Assembly (NCBI GenBank): GCA_035476635.1
Contig: DATILI010000188.1
Span: 1-13,096 of the forward strand
Direction: 5' to 3'
Origin: DATILI01 sp035476635
Lineage (GTDB): Bacteria; Pseudomonadota; Gammaproteobacteria; Burkholderiales; Burkholderiaceae_C
DNA length: 13,096 nucleotides
Translations under genes and position numbers: made by a program
In this document: positions 7,462 through 13,096 of the stretch, one piece after another
Numbering within the stretch: position 1 is the first letter of the stretch
How the letters are laid out: each line of letters opens with the position of its first letter
Notes under the pieces: generated by a model
What the model was told of the DNA's origin: nothing
Seen by the model: the letters and a program-made list of their open reading frames with translations, nothing else
The model's database searches: none

Positions 7462-7475
7462 CAATGATCGCGCAT
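7445..7475. repeat. Direct repeat TGATCGCGCAT, 20-bp period
   Basis: The 11-mer occurs at 7445-7455 and 7465-7475. The first copy overlaps the hairpin's right arm and, read as TGAT-N5-ATCA, is itself nearly palindromic. Direct repeats about two helical turns apart are the usual form of AraC-family operators, but the distance to the AraC start (about 150-180 bases) is long. Confidence 0.5.
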
Positions 7476-7536
7476 TCATGTCTTGCGCGAGAGCCATGGG
7501 TGCATCGCGTGCCCACTCGAGGCTTCCCTGGTGTCG

Positions 7537-8226
7537 TTACAACGACCTTCTGATACGAGCCTCCTGTTCGGCGCGGTATTGGGCGACCCGGCTCCGGTCG
7601 GCTTCGGCGAGCGCGCGCCGCAGAGCGGCGGTGTCAAGATCGCGGCAGTATGCCGGCGTTCCGGGCTGCTGTCGCCAGGAGTCGTCCAGAACCCCGCTGT
7701 CGACAGGATCGAAGCCTAGATCGTCGACCAGGCGACAGACTGCCGCCTTGGCGTCCGACGAATCGCCGCAGACGGAGAGCGCAATCCGCCCCCTCGTTCC
7801 CCTCGAAACGCCCTTTTCGAGAAGGCTCTTGGCGAAGATGTTGTTGAACGCCTTGATCACCGGATGTCCGATCTGCTGCGCGACCCACTGGCTGTCGAGC
7901 ATGCTCCGGTCTATCGCATCGATGTGGCCATCGCGAAGCTCGGGATGATAGTTACCGATATCGATTACGACGACGCTGCTCGGCACGTTGGCAAACAGCC
8001 CCCTCGGAAGATCGGCGACGGCCTTCGTTGGGATCGCAAGGATGACGACTTCTGCGGCTTTGGCGGCGTCGACAACGGTAGCGGGCGTCGCGCCGAGCTT
8101 GACCGCCAGCGCGCCAAGGCTCTCAGGTCCTCTCGAGTTCGCAATCGAGACGTGATGGCCGAGCCTGGCGAGGTGGCGCGCAAGTATCTCTCCCATGCTT
8201 CCAGCGCCGATGATTCCAATTCTCAC
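7537..8226 (-). CDS. NADP-binding oxidoreductase, F420-dependent NADP reductase-like (COG2085 type)
   Basis: A 229-residue soluble protein with an N-terminal Rossmann fold, RIGIIGAGSMGEILARHLARLGH, carrying the GxGxxG dinucleotide motif at residues 7-12. The NSRGPESL segment after the second strand (about 30-37) is typical of NADP(H)-preferring members of this family. The later KAFNNI motif also fits the F420_oxidored/COG2085 group. Betaproteobacteria generally lack F420, so the hydride partner and real substrate are unknown; I would not call it a true F420 reductase. The start is GTG 8226, because AAGGAGAG lies seven to eight bases upstream and the product then begins right at the Rossmann strand; ATG 8248-8250 is the alternative but has no ribosome site. 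Its promoter is unusually strong and carries an embedded palindrome. It lies 244 bases before the AraC gene on the same strand, with no clear functional link. Confidence 0.87.
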   Translation of the reverse strand: MRIGIIGAGSMGEILARHLARLGHHVSIANSRGPESLGALAVKLGATPATVVDAAKAAEVVILAIPTKAVADLPRGLFANVPSSVVVIDIGNYHPELRDGHIDAIDRSMLDSQWVAQQIGHPVIKAFNNIFAKSLLEKGVSRGTRGRIALSVCGDSSDAKAAVCRLVDDLGFDPVDSGVLDDSWRQQPGTPAYCRDLDTAALRRALAEADRSRVAQYRAEQEARIRRSL

Positions 8227-8231
8227 GTCGA

Positions 8232-8239
8232 CTCTCCTT
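8232..8239 (-). promoter_or_regulatory. Ribosome binding site deciding the GTG start of the reductase
   Basis: AAGGAGAG on the - strand lies just upstream of GTG 8226. Because it sits inside the codons that would follow the ATG at 8250, it makes GTG 8226 the likely start. Confidence 0.8.
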
Positions 8240-8273
8240 TCGTGATCCATCCGTTGTGTTCGTGTGCCAGGGA

Positions 8274-8303
8274 ATTATATGCAAGCAATTACTTGCATGT
8301 CAA
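8274..8303 (-). promoter_or_regulatory. Consensus sigma-70 promoter of the reductase gene
   Basis: On the - strand, TTGACA (8303 to 8298) and TATAAT (8279 to 8274) both match the consensus exactly and are 18 bases apart. Transcription would start near 8267, giving a leader of about 40 bases to GTG 8226. The spacer is filled by a palindrome, so the promoter is probably held off by a repressor rather than constitutive. Confidence 0.82.
8279..8298. promoter_or_regulatory. Candidate operator: palindrome ATGCAAG-N6-CTTGCAT within the promoter spacer
   Basis: Perfect 7-bp arms (8279-8285 and 8292-8298) flank CAATTA, which itself is symmetric apart from one pair. It overlaps the last base of the -35 box and the first of the -10 box, the classic place for a dimeric repressor (TetR, MarR or HxlR type) to block RNA polymerase. 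The cognate repressor gene is not evident in the window. Confidence 0.75.
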
Positions 8304-8418
8304 GCAGTGCATCGGCCTGCGTGCGGCGCGCCCTTGGGCTGGACCACCGGAGTTCAGTCACCGCGAATCAGCGCGATGCGATGACGGGTTTTGCCAATGC
8401 GGCGCAGCGTTGCTGCCA

Positions 8419-8447
8419 TTGCCACCGACCTGTGCACTGCCTAGAGT
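8419..8447 (+). promoter_or_regulatory. Candidate promoter for the racemase gene
   Basis: TTGCCA (8419-8424) and TAGAGT (8442-8447) are separated by 17 bases, matching five and four of six consensus positions. Transcription would start about 27 bases before GTG 8481. A small inverted repeat, TGCCT-N6-AGGCA (8438-8453), covers the -10 box and may be a regulator site. The rest of the 254-base gap upstream shows no credible gene. Confidence 0.45.
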
Positions 8448-8480
8448 GAGGCAATCCATCATCCACAACATCTCATTCAA

Positions 8481-9665
8481 GTGACCACTCCTCTAGCCCG
8501 GCCCCTGGCCGACAGACCTGGCGGCGCACCGCTGGCCGGCGTGCGCGTGCTCGACCTCACGCGCCTGCTGCCCGGCCCGATGAGCACGCTGCACCTGGCC
8601 GATCTCGGCGCCGACGTCGTCAAGATCGAGGATCTGGGCGCGGGCGACTATGCCGCCGCCTCGGTGCGCGCACTGGTGAACCGCAACAAGCGCGCGATCC
8701 GGATCGACCTGAAGCAAGCCGCCGGCACCGCCGCACTGCTGCGGCTGTGCCGCGACGCGGACGTGCTGGTCGAAGGCTTTCGGCCTGGCGTGATGCAGCG
8801 CCTGGGCCTGGGCTACGAGGCGGTCGCCGCTGTCAACCCGCGCATCGTCTATTGCAGCCTGAGCGGCTTCGGCCAGACCGGCCCCCTGCGCGACATGCCC
8901 GCGCATGACCTCAACTACGCCGCACTGACCGGCGTCGCGGACCAGATCGGTACGGCCAACGACCCGGCGCTGTCGAACCTGCCCGTCGCGGACTTGCTCG
9001 GCGGCACCATGACGGCGGTGATGGGCATCCTGGCCGCGCTGTTCGATGCGGCCCGCAGCGGCCGCGGCCGGCACGTGGACATCGCCATTGCCGATGGCGT
9101 GCTGGCGCATGCCGTACTCCCCCTCGCGGCCCTCAACCAGCACGGGAAACTGGCTCCCGCCGGCCAGGGCACGCTGACCGGCGCGCTGGCCTGCTATGGC
9201 CTTTACCGCACCGCCGACGCCCGGCATGTCGCGGTGGGTGCGCTGGAGCGCAAGTTCTGGGACGCGCTGTGCCTGCGGCTAGCGCGGCCGGACCTGGCGA
9301 CGCTGCACCGGACCGGCAACGCAGCGACCGAAGAGCGCTTGCGCACCGAACTGGCCGCCATCTTCGGCTCCCGGCCGCTGGCGCACTGGGCGGCGCTGTT
9401 CGACGACGGCCAGGCTTGCGTCACGCCCGTCCTGCGGCTGGATGAAGCGCTGGACCATGCGCACTTCCAGGCGCGCGGCATGCCCCTGCGCGCCGCGGCC
9501 GATGGCCCCACGGAGTTCGCTTGCCCGGTGAAGATGAGCGGCTTCGAATTCACCGTGCGACACACCGCGCCGGAGCCTGGCCAGCACACCGACGAAATCC
9601 TGCGGGAAGCCGGATTCGACGCTTGCGAGCTGGCGGCGCTGCGCGCGGCCGCAGCCATCGGCTGA
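8481..9665 (+). CDS. Alpha-methylacyl-CoA racemase-like enzyme (CaiB/BaiF class III CoA-transferase superfamily)
   Basis: A 394-residue cytoplasmic enzyme of the CaiB/BaiF superfamily, which includes class III CoA-transferases and alpha-methylacyl-CoA racemases (AMACR). The N-terminal LAGVRVLDLTRLLPGPMSTLHLADLGADVVKIE segment (about 18-50) is the superfamily's CoA-binding start. From memory of the mycobacterial racemase MCR (catalytic His126, Asp156, Glu241), the matching residues here are His142 in AHDLNY, Asp171 in VADLLGG and Glu256 in VGALERKFW. The constant 15-16 residue offset makes a racemase more likely than a CoA-transferase, and the length suits both. The start is GTG with no good Shine-Dalgarno; LAGVRVLDL follows at a normal distance. 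It is the first gene of the + strand catabolic locus and is followed after 67 bases by an AraC regulator. A role in interconverting 2-methylacyl-CoA epimers made by the nearby ligase is inference. Confidence 0.88.
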   Translation: MTTPLARPLADRPGGAPLAGVRVLDLTRLLPGPMSTLHLADLGADVVKIEDLGAGDYAAASVRALVNRNKRAIRIDLKQAAGTAALLRLCRDADVLVEGFRPGVMQRLGLGYEAVAAVNPRIVYCSLSGFGQTGPLRDMPAHDLNYAALTGVADQIGTANDPALSNLPVADLLGGTMTAVMGILAALFDAARSGRGRHVDIAIADGVLAHAVLPLAALNQHGKLAPAGQGTLTGALACYGLYRTADARHVAVGALERKFWDALCLRLARPDLATLHRTGNAATEERLRTELAAIFGSRPLAHWAALFDDGQACVTPVLRLDEALDHAHFQARGMPLRAAADGPTEFACPVKMSGFEFTVRHTAPEPGQHTDEILREAGFDACELAALRAAAAIG

Positions 9666-9687
9666 CGTGCGCGGCAACACCGCTGCC

Positions 9688-9693
9688 TACAAT
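9688..9693 (+). promoter_or_regulatory. Possible -10 box before the second AraC gene
   Basis: TACAAT lies 39 bases before ATG 9733, in the 67-base gap after the racemase. No clear -35 box accompanies it. Weak support only. Confidence 0.25.
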
Positions 9694-9732
9694 GGCCGTG
9701 CCGACAGGCCCCGGCTCGCGCAAACTTTCTTC

Positions 9733-10776
9733 ATGACTCCTACCCAGCACACGGTCGCGATCCAGCAGGTGCACATGATCCTGCTGGGCGCGCGCCATCG
9801 CGGGGTCGACATCGCGCCACTGCTGGCGCGCGCGGGCATCGCACCCAGCCTGCTGGAGTCGGCGCTGGCGCGCGTTTCCCAGCAGCAGTACGCCTTGCTG
9901 ATCCGAGCCCTGCGCCGCGCCCTGCGCGATGAGCTCTGGGGCCTGGCCAGCCGGCCCCTGCGGCCCGGCAGCTTCGGCCTGTGCATGCGCCAGCTGGTGC
10001 GCTGCACGACCCTGGGCGAAGCCCTGCGCAGCGGCTTTGCCCTGTATGACCTGCTGATCGACGATTTCGTCGCGCGCCTGTCCGTGCACGGCAAGCTGGC
10101 GCAGGTGCACTTCGTGCTGCGCCGCCCCGCCGACGCGCGCCTGGACTACGGCATCAAGGCGTTCATGCTGTTCACCTTTGGCGCGGCTTCATGGCTGGTG
10201 GCGCGGCGCATTCCGGTGCTGGGCATCGACTACACCGCATCGCAAGTGGGCACCGACACTTCGCGCGTCTACCAGGCACCGATCCGCTATGGCCAGCCGC
10301 ACGTGGGCCTGTCCTTCGATGCGCAATGGCTGCAACTGCCCATCGTGCAGACGGCACAGAGCCTGAGAGAGTTCCTTGGCGGCGCGCCGGCCAATCTGAT
10401 CGTGAAATACCGCGACACCAGCAGCCTCACCGACCGCATCCGCCGCCTGCTGCGAAGGCGCCTGGGGCAGGAGCTGCCCTCGCTGGAGGAAGTCGGCGAT
10501 GTGCTGGCAGTGACACCACAGACACTGCGGCGCAGGCTGCGCGAGGAAGGCCGCGGCTTCCAGCAGATCAAGGACGAATTGCGGCGCGACGCCGCGATCG
10601 AGTACCTGGCCCAGACGCAGTTGCCGCTCATCGCCATCGCCAACCGCGTGGGCTTCTCCGAGGCCAGCACGTTTCACCGCGCCTTCAAGCACTGGACCGG
10701 CGTGGCACCCGGCGAGTACCGGCACGCGCACGTCCACGGTGATAGTGACAGTAGCAGCGACAGCGCCGCGGGATAA
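9733..10776 (+). CDS. AraC-family transcriptional regulator with arabinose-binding-type N-terminal domain
   Basis: A 347-residue regulator of the OruR/ArgR-like AraC subgroup. The N-terminal two thirds (about 15-210) fit the Arabinose_bd-type domain: RGVDIAPLLARAGI, the central LRPGSFGLCMRQLVRCTTLGEAL (76-98) and the RYGQPHVGLSFDAQWLQLP segment (185-203). The C-terminal AraC/XylS domain has a first helix-turn-helix near 250-271 (EEVGDVLAVTPQTLRRRLREEG) and a second at about 296-318 (LPLIAIANRVGFSEASTFHRAF), closing with WTGVAPGEYR. The tail is rich in Ser and Asp. ATG 9733 is used; the frame continues to GTG 9667, but those residues do not fit the family start. It sits between the racemase and the ligase operon, all on one strand, so it is the likely regulator of this locus. 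The inducer is unknown. Confidence 0.93.
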   Translation: MTPTQHTVAIQQVHMILLGARHRGVDIAPLLARAGIAPSLLESALARVSQQQYALLIRALRRALRDELWGLASRPLRPGSFGLCMRQLVRCTTLGEALRSGFALYDLLIDDFVARLSVHGKLAQVHFVLRRPADARLDYGIKAFMLFTFGAASWLVARRIPVLGIDYTASQVGTDTSRVYQAPIRYGQPHVGLSFDAQWLQLPIVQTAQSLREFLGGAPANLIVKYRDTSSLTDRIRRLLRRRLGQELPSLEEVGDVLAVTPQTLRRRLREEGRGFQQIKDELRRDAAIEYLAQTQLPLIAIANRVGFSEASTFHRAFKHWTGVAPGEYRHAHVHGDSDSSSDSAAG

Positions 10777-10785
10777 CCCGTAGCC

Positions 10786-10812
10786 TGGCGTGTTTCGCCA
10801 ATCGCTTTGGCG
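10786..10812 (+). repeat. Two overlapping, mutually exclusive small stem-loops
   Basis: TGGCG (10786-10790) can pair with CGCCA (10796-10800), or CGCCAA (10796-10801) can pair with TTGGCG (10807-10812). Both use the same middle strand. This sits in the 81-base gap between the AraC gene and the ligase. It could be a chance result of GC-rich sequence or a small attenuator; no U-run follows. Confidence 0.35.
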
Positions 10813-10857
10813 CTTCCGGCCATTGGTGGACCGGGTCGGGCGGCATAACCTCGCAGC

Positions 10858-12387
10858 ATGAATCTCACCCAGGGCCTTCACCGCTCGCTGCAACGCCATC
10901 CCCGCAAGATCGCGCTCACCCACCTGGGCGACGCAGCGCCGCGCCGCCAACCATTTGCCGAGCTGGTCGATGCGGTCGCGCGCCAGGCCGCCGTGCTGGC
11001 GGCGCGCGGCGTGCGCCAGGGCGACCGCGTGGCGCTGCTCGCGCCCAACAACGACGCGCTGGTGCAGGCCCTGCTCGCCTGCTGGTGGCTGGGCGCCGTG
11101 GCCTGCCCCCTCAACATCCGCTGGAGCGCCGCCGAGCTGGCCCACGCACTGGCCGACAGTGAAGCCGCGCAACTGCTGGCGGACCCAGCCCTCGCCGCCC
11201 TCGTGCCCCAGGTGCCGGCCTCGCAGCGACTGGCGCTGGACGAACTCGGCGTGCAAGCGCAAGGCCAGCAACCACTGCCCGACACGCGCACCGGCGGCGA
11301 GGCGCTGGCGGCCATCCTCTACACCGGCGGGACCACCGGCCGCTCCAAGGGCGTGATGCTGTCGCACGCCAATTTCTGGACCGCTTCGATGACGCGCGGC
11401 GCCGAGTTGAACAATTCGCCGCAGTCCGTCACCCTGCTCGTGGCGCCGCTGTTCCACGTGGCCGGCCTGGGCCGGCTGATCGGGCAGATGATCGTTGGCG
11501 GCAGCTGGGTGACGATGCCCCAGTTCCGCGCGCCGCGCGTGCTCGGAGCGATCGAAGAAGACGGCGTGACCGACATCATCGTCGTGCCCAGCATGCTGCA
11601 GTCGCTGCTGGACGACCCGGCATTCAACGCGGCACGCGTGCAGGGGCTCCAGCGCATCGCCTTCGGTGCCGCGCCGATGCCGCCGGACCTGCTGGACCGT
11701 GCATTGCAAGCCTGGCCGCACGCCGAGTTCTTCCAGGCCTACGGCTTGACCGAGACGGCGGGCGCGGTGTGCATGAACCCGCCGGCCAACCATGGGCCCG
11801 AAGCGCGCGCGCGCGGCCTGCTCAATTCCGCCGGTCGCGCGGGGCTGGGCGCCGAGATCATCATCGCCGACGAGGACGGCCGCGAGCGGCCGCGCGGCGA
11901 GGTCGGCGAGGTCCTGGCGCGCGGCCCGATGGTCATGCAAGGCTATTGGCGCCAACCCGAGGCGACCGAGGCGGCGCTGCGCGGCGGCTGGCTGCGCACC
12001 GGCGACGGCGGCCGCATGGACGAGGACGGCTACCTGTTCATCGTCGACCGCCTCAAGGACATGATCATCAGCGGCGGCGAGAACGTCTACAGCGCCGAGG
12101 TCGAGGCCGCGCTGCGCAGCCACCCGGCCGTGGCGCAGGCCGCGGTGATCGGCCTGCCCGACGCGCAGTGGGGCGAGGCGGTGCACGCGGTCGTCGTGCT
12201 GCAGCCGCAGGCGCTGCCTGGCGCCGCCACCCTGCCCGAGACCCTGCCCGACACATTGCGCGCCTGGTGCCGCCAGCAGCTGGCCGGCTACAAGTGCCCG
12301 CGCAGCTTCAGTTTCGTGCCCGAGCTGCCGATGTCGGCCGCCGGCAAGGTGCTGAAGAACGTGCTGCGTTCGCAGGTGCAGGCATGA
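10858..12387 (+). CDS. Acyl-CoA ligase (AMP-dependent synthetase, ANL superfamily)
   Basis: A 509-residue adenylating enzyme that activates a carboxylic acid with ATP and then transfers it to CoA. The ANL motifs are in order: the P-loop-like LYTGGTTGRSKGVMLSH (154-170), the PLFHVAG segment (197-203), YGLTET (295-300) for adenine binding, TGD (381-383), the hinge and A8 loop DRLKDMIISGGENVYSAEVE (397-416), and the catalytic Lys497 in PMSAAGKVLKN. The length is normal for medium or long-chain and aromatic acid ligases, and the substrate cannot be read from sequence. ATG 10858 begins the product in the expected place, though no clear Shine-Dalgarno precedes it. Its TGA overlaps the ATG of the thioesterase gene by four bases (ATGA), implying translational coupling. 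Its placement with a carboxylate receptor and a racemase suggests it opens a catabolic pathway for an imported acid. Confidence 0.94.
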   Translation: MNLTQGLHRSLQRHPRKIALTHLGDAAPRRQPFAELVDAVARQAAVLAARGVRQGDRVALLAPNNDALVQALLACWWLGAVACPLNIRWSAAELAHALADSEAAQLLADPALAALVPQVPASQRLALDELGVQAQGQQPLPDTRTGGEALAAILYTGGTTGRSKGVMLSHANFWTASMTRGAELNNSPQSVTLLVAPLFHVAGLGRLIGQMIVGGSWVTMPQFRAPRVLGAIEEDGVTDIIVVPSMLQSLLDDPAFNAARVQGLQRIAFGAAPMPPDLLDRALQAWPHAEFFQAYGLTETAGAVCMNPPANHGPEARARGLLNSAGRAGLGAEIIIADEDGRERPRGEVGEVLARGPMVMQGYWRQPEATEAALRGGWLRTGDGGRMDEDGYLFIVDRLKDMIISGGENVYSAEVEAALRSHPAVAQAAVIGLPDAQWGEAVHAVVVLQPQALPGAATLPETLPDTLRAWCRQQLAGYKCPRSFSFVPELPMSAAGKVLKNVLRSQVQA

Positions 12388-12836
12388 CGCCGGTGACCGC
12401 CGGCGCGGACCCGCGCAACATCTTTGCCGCCGTGCCTTTCATGCGGTTGCTGGACGTGCAGCGCGCGTTCTCGGAAGACGGGCGCGCGCGCCTGGTGCTG
12501 GAGGAGCGCGCCGAGCTCGGCAACGTCATCGGCGCCGTGCATGGCGGCGTGGTCTCGACGCTGCTTGACGTGGTGATGGCCAGCGCCGCGGTGTCGCGGC
12601 GCGACTTCACCCGCACCGCCGTCACGCTCCATCTCGATTCGAGCTTCCTGCTGCCTGGCCGCGGGCGCCTGGTCGCCGATGGCGAAGTTCTGCAGCACGA
12701 CGAGCACATCGCCTGGTGCCGCGCGACCGTCGTCGACGCCCATGGCCACCTGGTCGCCCAGGGCCTGGGGTCGTTTCGCTACCTGCCCATTCCATCACAG
12801 CCCGATCCCCAAGGAGACACACCATGCCCTTCCTGA
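12384..12836 (+). CDS. Hotdog-fold acyl-CoA thioesterase (PaaI / 4HBT type)
   Basis: A 150-residue cytoplasmic thioesterase that hydrolyses acyl- or aroyl-CoA to the free acid and CoA. The hotdog signature is clear: GAVHGGVVSTLLDVVMASAA (50-69) contains the HGG motif at 53-55 and Asp62 on the central helix, where PaaI-like enzymes carry the catalytic carboxylate. The later TLHLDSSFLLPGRGRLVADGEVL strands (81-103) fit the family. The start is ATG 12384, overlapping the ligase stop by four bases; the same frame is open far upstream, but that part is a shadow of the ligase. The 3' end overlaps the receptor gene by 13 bases and contains that gene's Shine-Dalgarno. In this operon it probably recycles CoA from dead-end intermediates or releases a pathway product. 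Confidence 0.9.
   Translation: MTPVTAGADPRNIFAAVPFMRLLDVQRAFSEDGRARLVLEERAELGNVIGAVHGGVVSTLLDVVMASAAVSRRDFTRTAVTLHLDSSFLLPGRGRLVADGEVLQHDEHIAWCRATVVDAHGHLVAQGLGSFRYLPIPSQPDPQGDTPCPS
12811..12816 (+). promoter_or_regulatory. Ribosome binding site of the second receptor gene, inside the thioesterase gene
   Basis: AAGGAG lies seven bases before ATG 12824, within the last codons of the thioesterase. It supports the 13-base overlap between the two genes. Confidence 0.8.
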
Positions 12837-13096
12837 GTTCCTCTTCGCTGCGCCGCCGCAGCGTGCTCACTGCGGTTGCCGCGGTCGCCGCATTCGCTGC
12901 GCTTGGCTCGGCCCCCGCCATCGCGAGCGAACCCTTTCCCAGCAAGCCGATCACGCTGGTGCTGCCGTTCCCGCCCGGCGGCTCGTTCGATCCGATCTTC
13001 CGCGCCCTGGCCAACGCCGCCTCGCAGGACCTCGGCCAGCCCGTGGTGCTGATGCACAAGCCGGGGGCCGGCGGCGTCACCGGCACGGCCGCCCTG
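12824..13096 (+). CDS. Bug/TctC-family periplasmic substrate-binding protein, N-terminal part (runs off window)
   Basis: The first 91 residues of a second tripartite-tricarboxylate-type receptor, cut by the window end. The N-terminus is a signal peptide starting MPFLSSSSLRRRSVLTAVAAVAAFAALG, with likely cleavage in the APAIAS region before EPFPSKPITLVLPFPPGG. The RRRSVL sequence ahead of the hydrophobic core resembles a twin-arginine signal, though many Bug signals look like this and the Sec route is as likely. The LPFPPGGSFDPIFRALA segment (about 53-69) and the MHKPGAGG motif (about 80-87) are the standard Bug start. It has a strong Shine-Dalgarno and overlaps the thioesterase by 13 bases, so it belongs to the ligase operon and likely captures the acid that the ligase activates. 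It differs clearly from the receptor at 3562-4560, so a different ligand is probable. Confidence 0.92.
   Translation, partial: MPFLSSSSLRRRSVLTAVAAVAAFAALGSAPAIASEPFPSKPITLVLPFPPGGSFDPIFRALANAASQDLGQPVVLMHKPGAGGVTGTAAL

Noticed and set aside
8264..8449. Small + strand frame of 61 codons in the gap before the racemase
   Set aside because: It overlaps the reductase promoter and palindrome, has no ribosome site, and its product shows no pattern. A divergent repressor gene was looked for here and not found.
8493..9227. Open frame of 244 codons on the - strand across the racemase gene
   Set aside because: Antisense shadow in GC-rich DNA; the + strand frame has clear family motifs.
10189..12186. 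Open frame of 665 codons on the - strand across the ligase and second AraC genes
   Set aside because: It is opposite two well-supported genes, has no recognisable motif and is rich in Arg, His, Gln and Ala, as expected for antisense frames in 70-75% GC DNA.
11769..12383. Possible N-terminal extension of the thioesterase
   Set aside because: This frame is Arg/Ala-rich shadow sequence inside the ligase gene; the hotdog domain starts only after ATG 12384.
1..13096. Defence system, phage, CRISPR, retron or transposon
   Set aside because: No relevant protein motifs, no regularly spaced repeat array, and no terminal inverted repeats with a transposase. The only repeats are short paired elements in the gaps between genes.

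Overview
The window looks like chromosomal DNA of a betaproteobacterium of the Burkholderiales, most like the Comamonadaceae. This rests on high GC, two Bug/TctC-type periplasmic receptors, tandem chemoreceptors with acidic-W-x-x-F C-terminal tails, an AMACR/CaiB-BaiF enzyme and AraC regulators with an arabinose-binding-type N-terminus. The genus assignment is inference. I see no rRNA, tRNA, CRISPR array, transposase, phage gene or defence system.

Left part (1-3440): two adjacent, clearly paralogous methyl-accepting chemotaxis proteins on the + strand, the first cut by the window edge. They are followed by a convergent HAD phosphatase of the phosphoglycolate phosphatase type whose stop codon overlaps the second receptor's stop.

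Middle part (3441-8303), all on the - strand. Transcription would run from an NADP-binding F420-reductase-like protein, through an AraC-family regulator and a tannase/feruloyl-esterase-family lipoprotein, to a Bug/TctC receptor. The last three look like a regulator, extracytoplasmic esterase and uptake-receptor module for an esterified aromatic or other carboxylic acid; the substrate is not readable. The reductase has an unusually clear promoter, with consensus -35 and -10 boxes and a near-perfect palindrome filling the spacer, which implies control by a dimeric repressor. Base composition here is visibly lower in GC than in the right part, so separate acquisition is possible.

Right part (8481-13096), all on the + strand and very GC-rich: an alpha-methylacyl-CoA-racemase-like enzyme, an AraC-type regulator, an acyl-CoA ligase, a hotdog thioesterase and a second Bug/TctC receptor cut by the window end. 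Ligase, thioesterase and receptor overlap end to start and are almost certainly one operon. Together they read as a regulated carboxylic-acid catabolism locus: periplasmic capture, CoA activation, epimerisation (or CoA transfer) and CoA release.

I see no clearly undescribed system. The most notable items are the operator-in-spacer promoter, the 16-bp tandem repeat before the phosphatase gene, the hairpin with repeated TGATCGCGCAT units before the first AraC gene, and the two receptor-linked catabolic modules.
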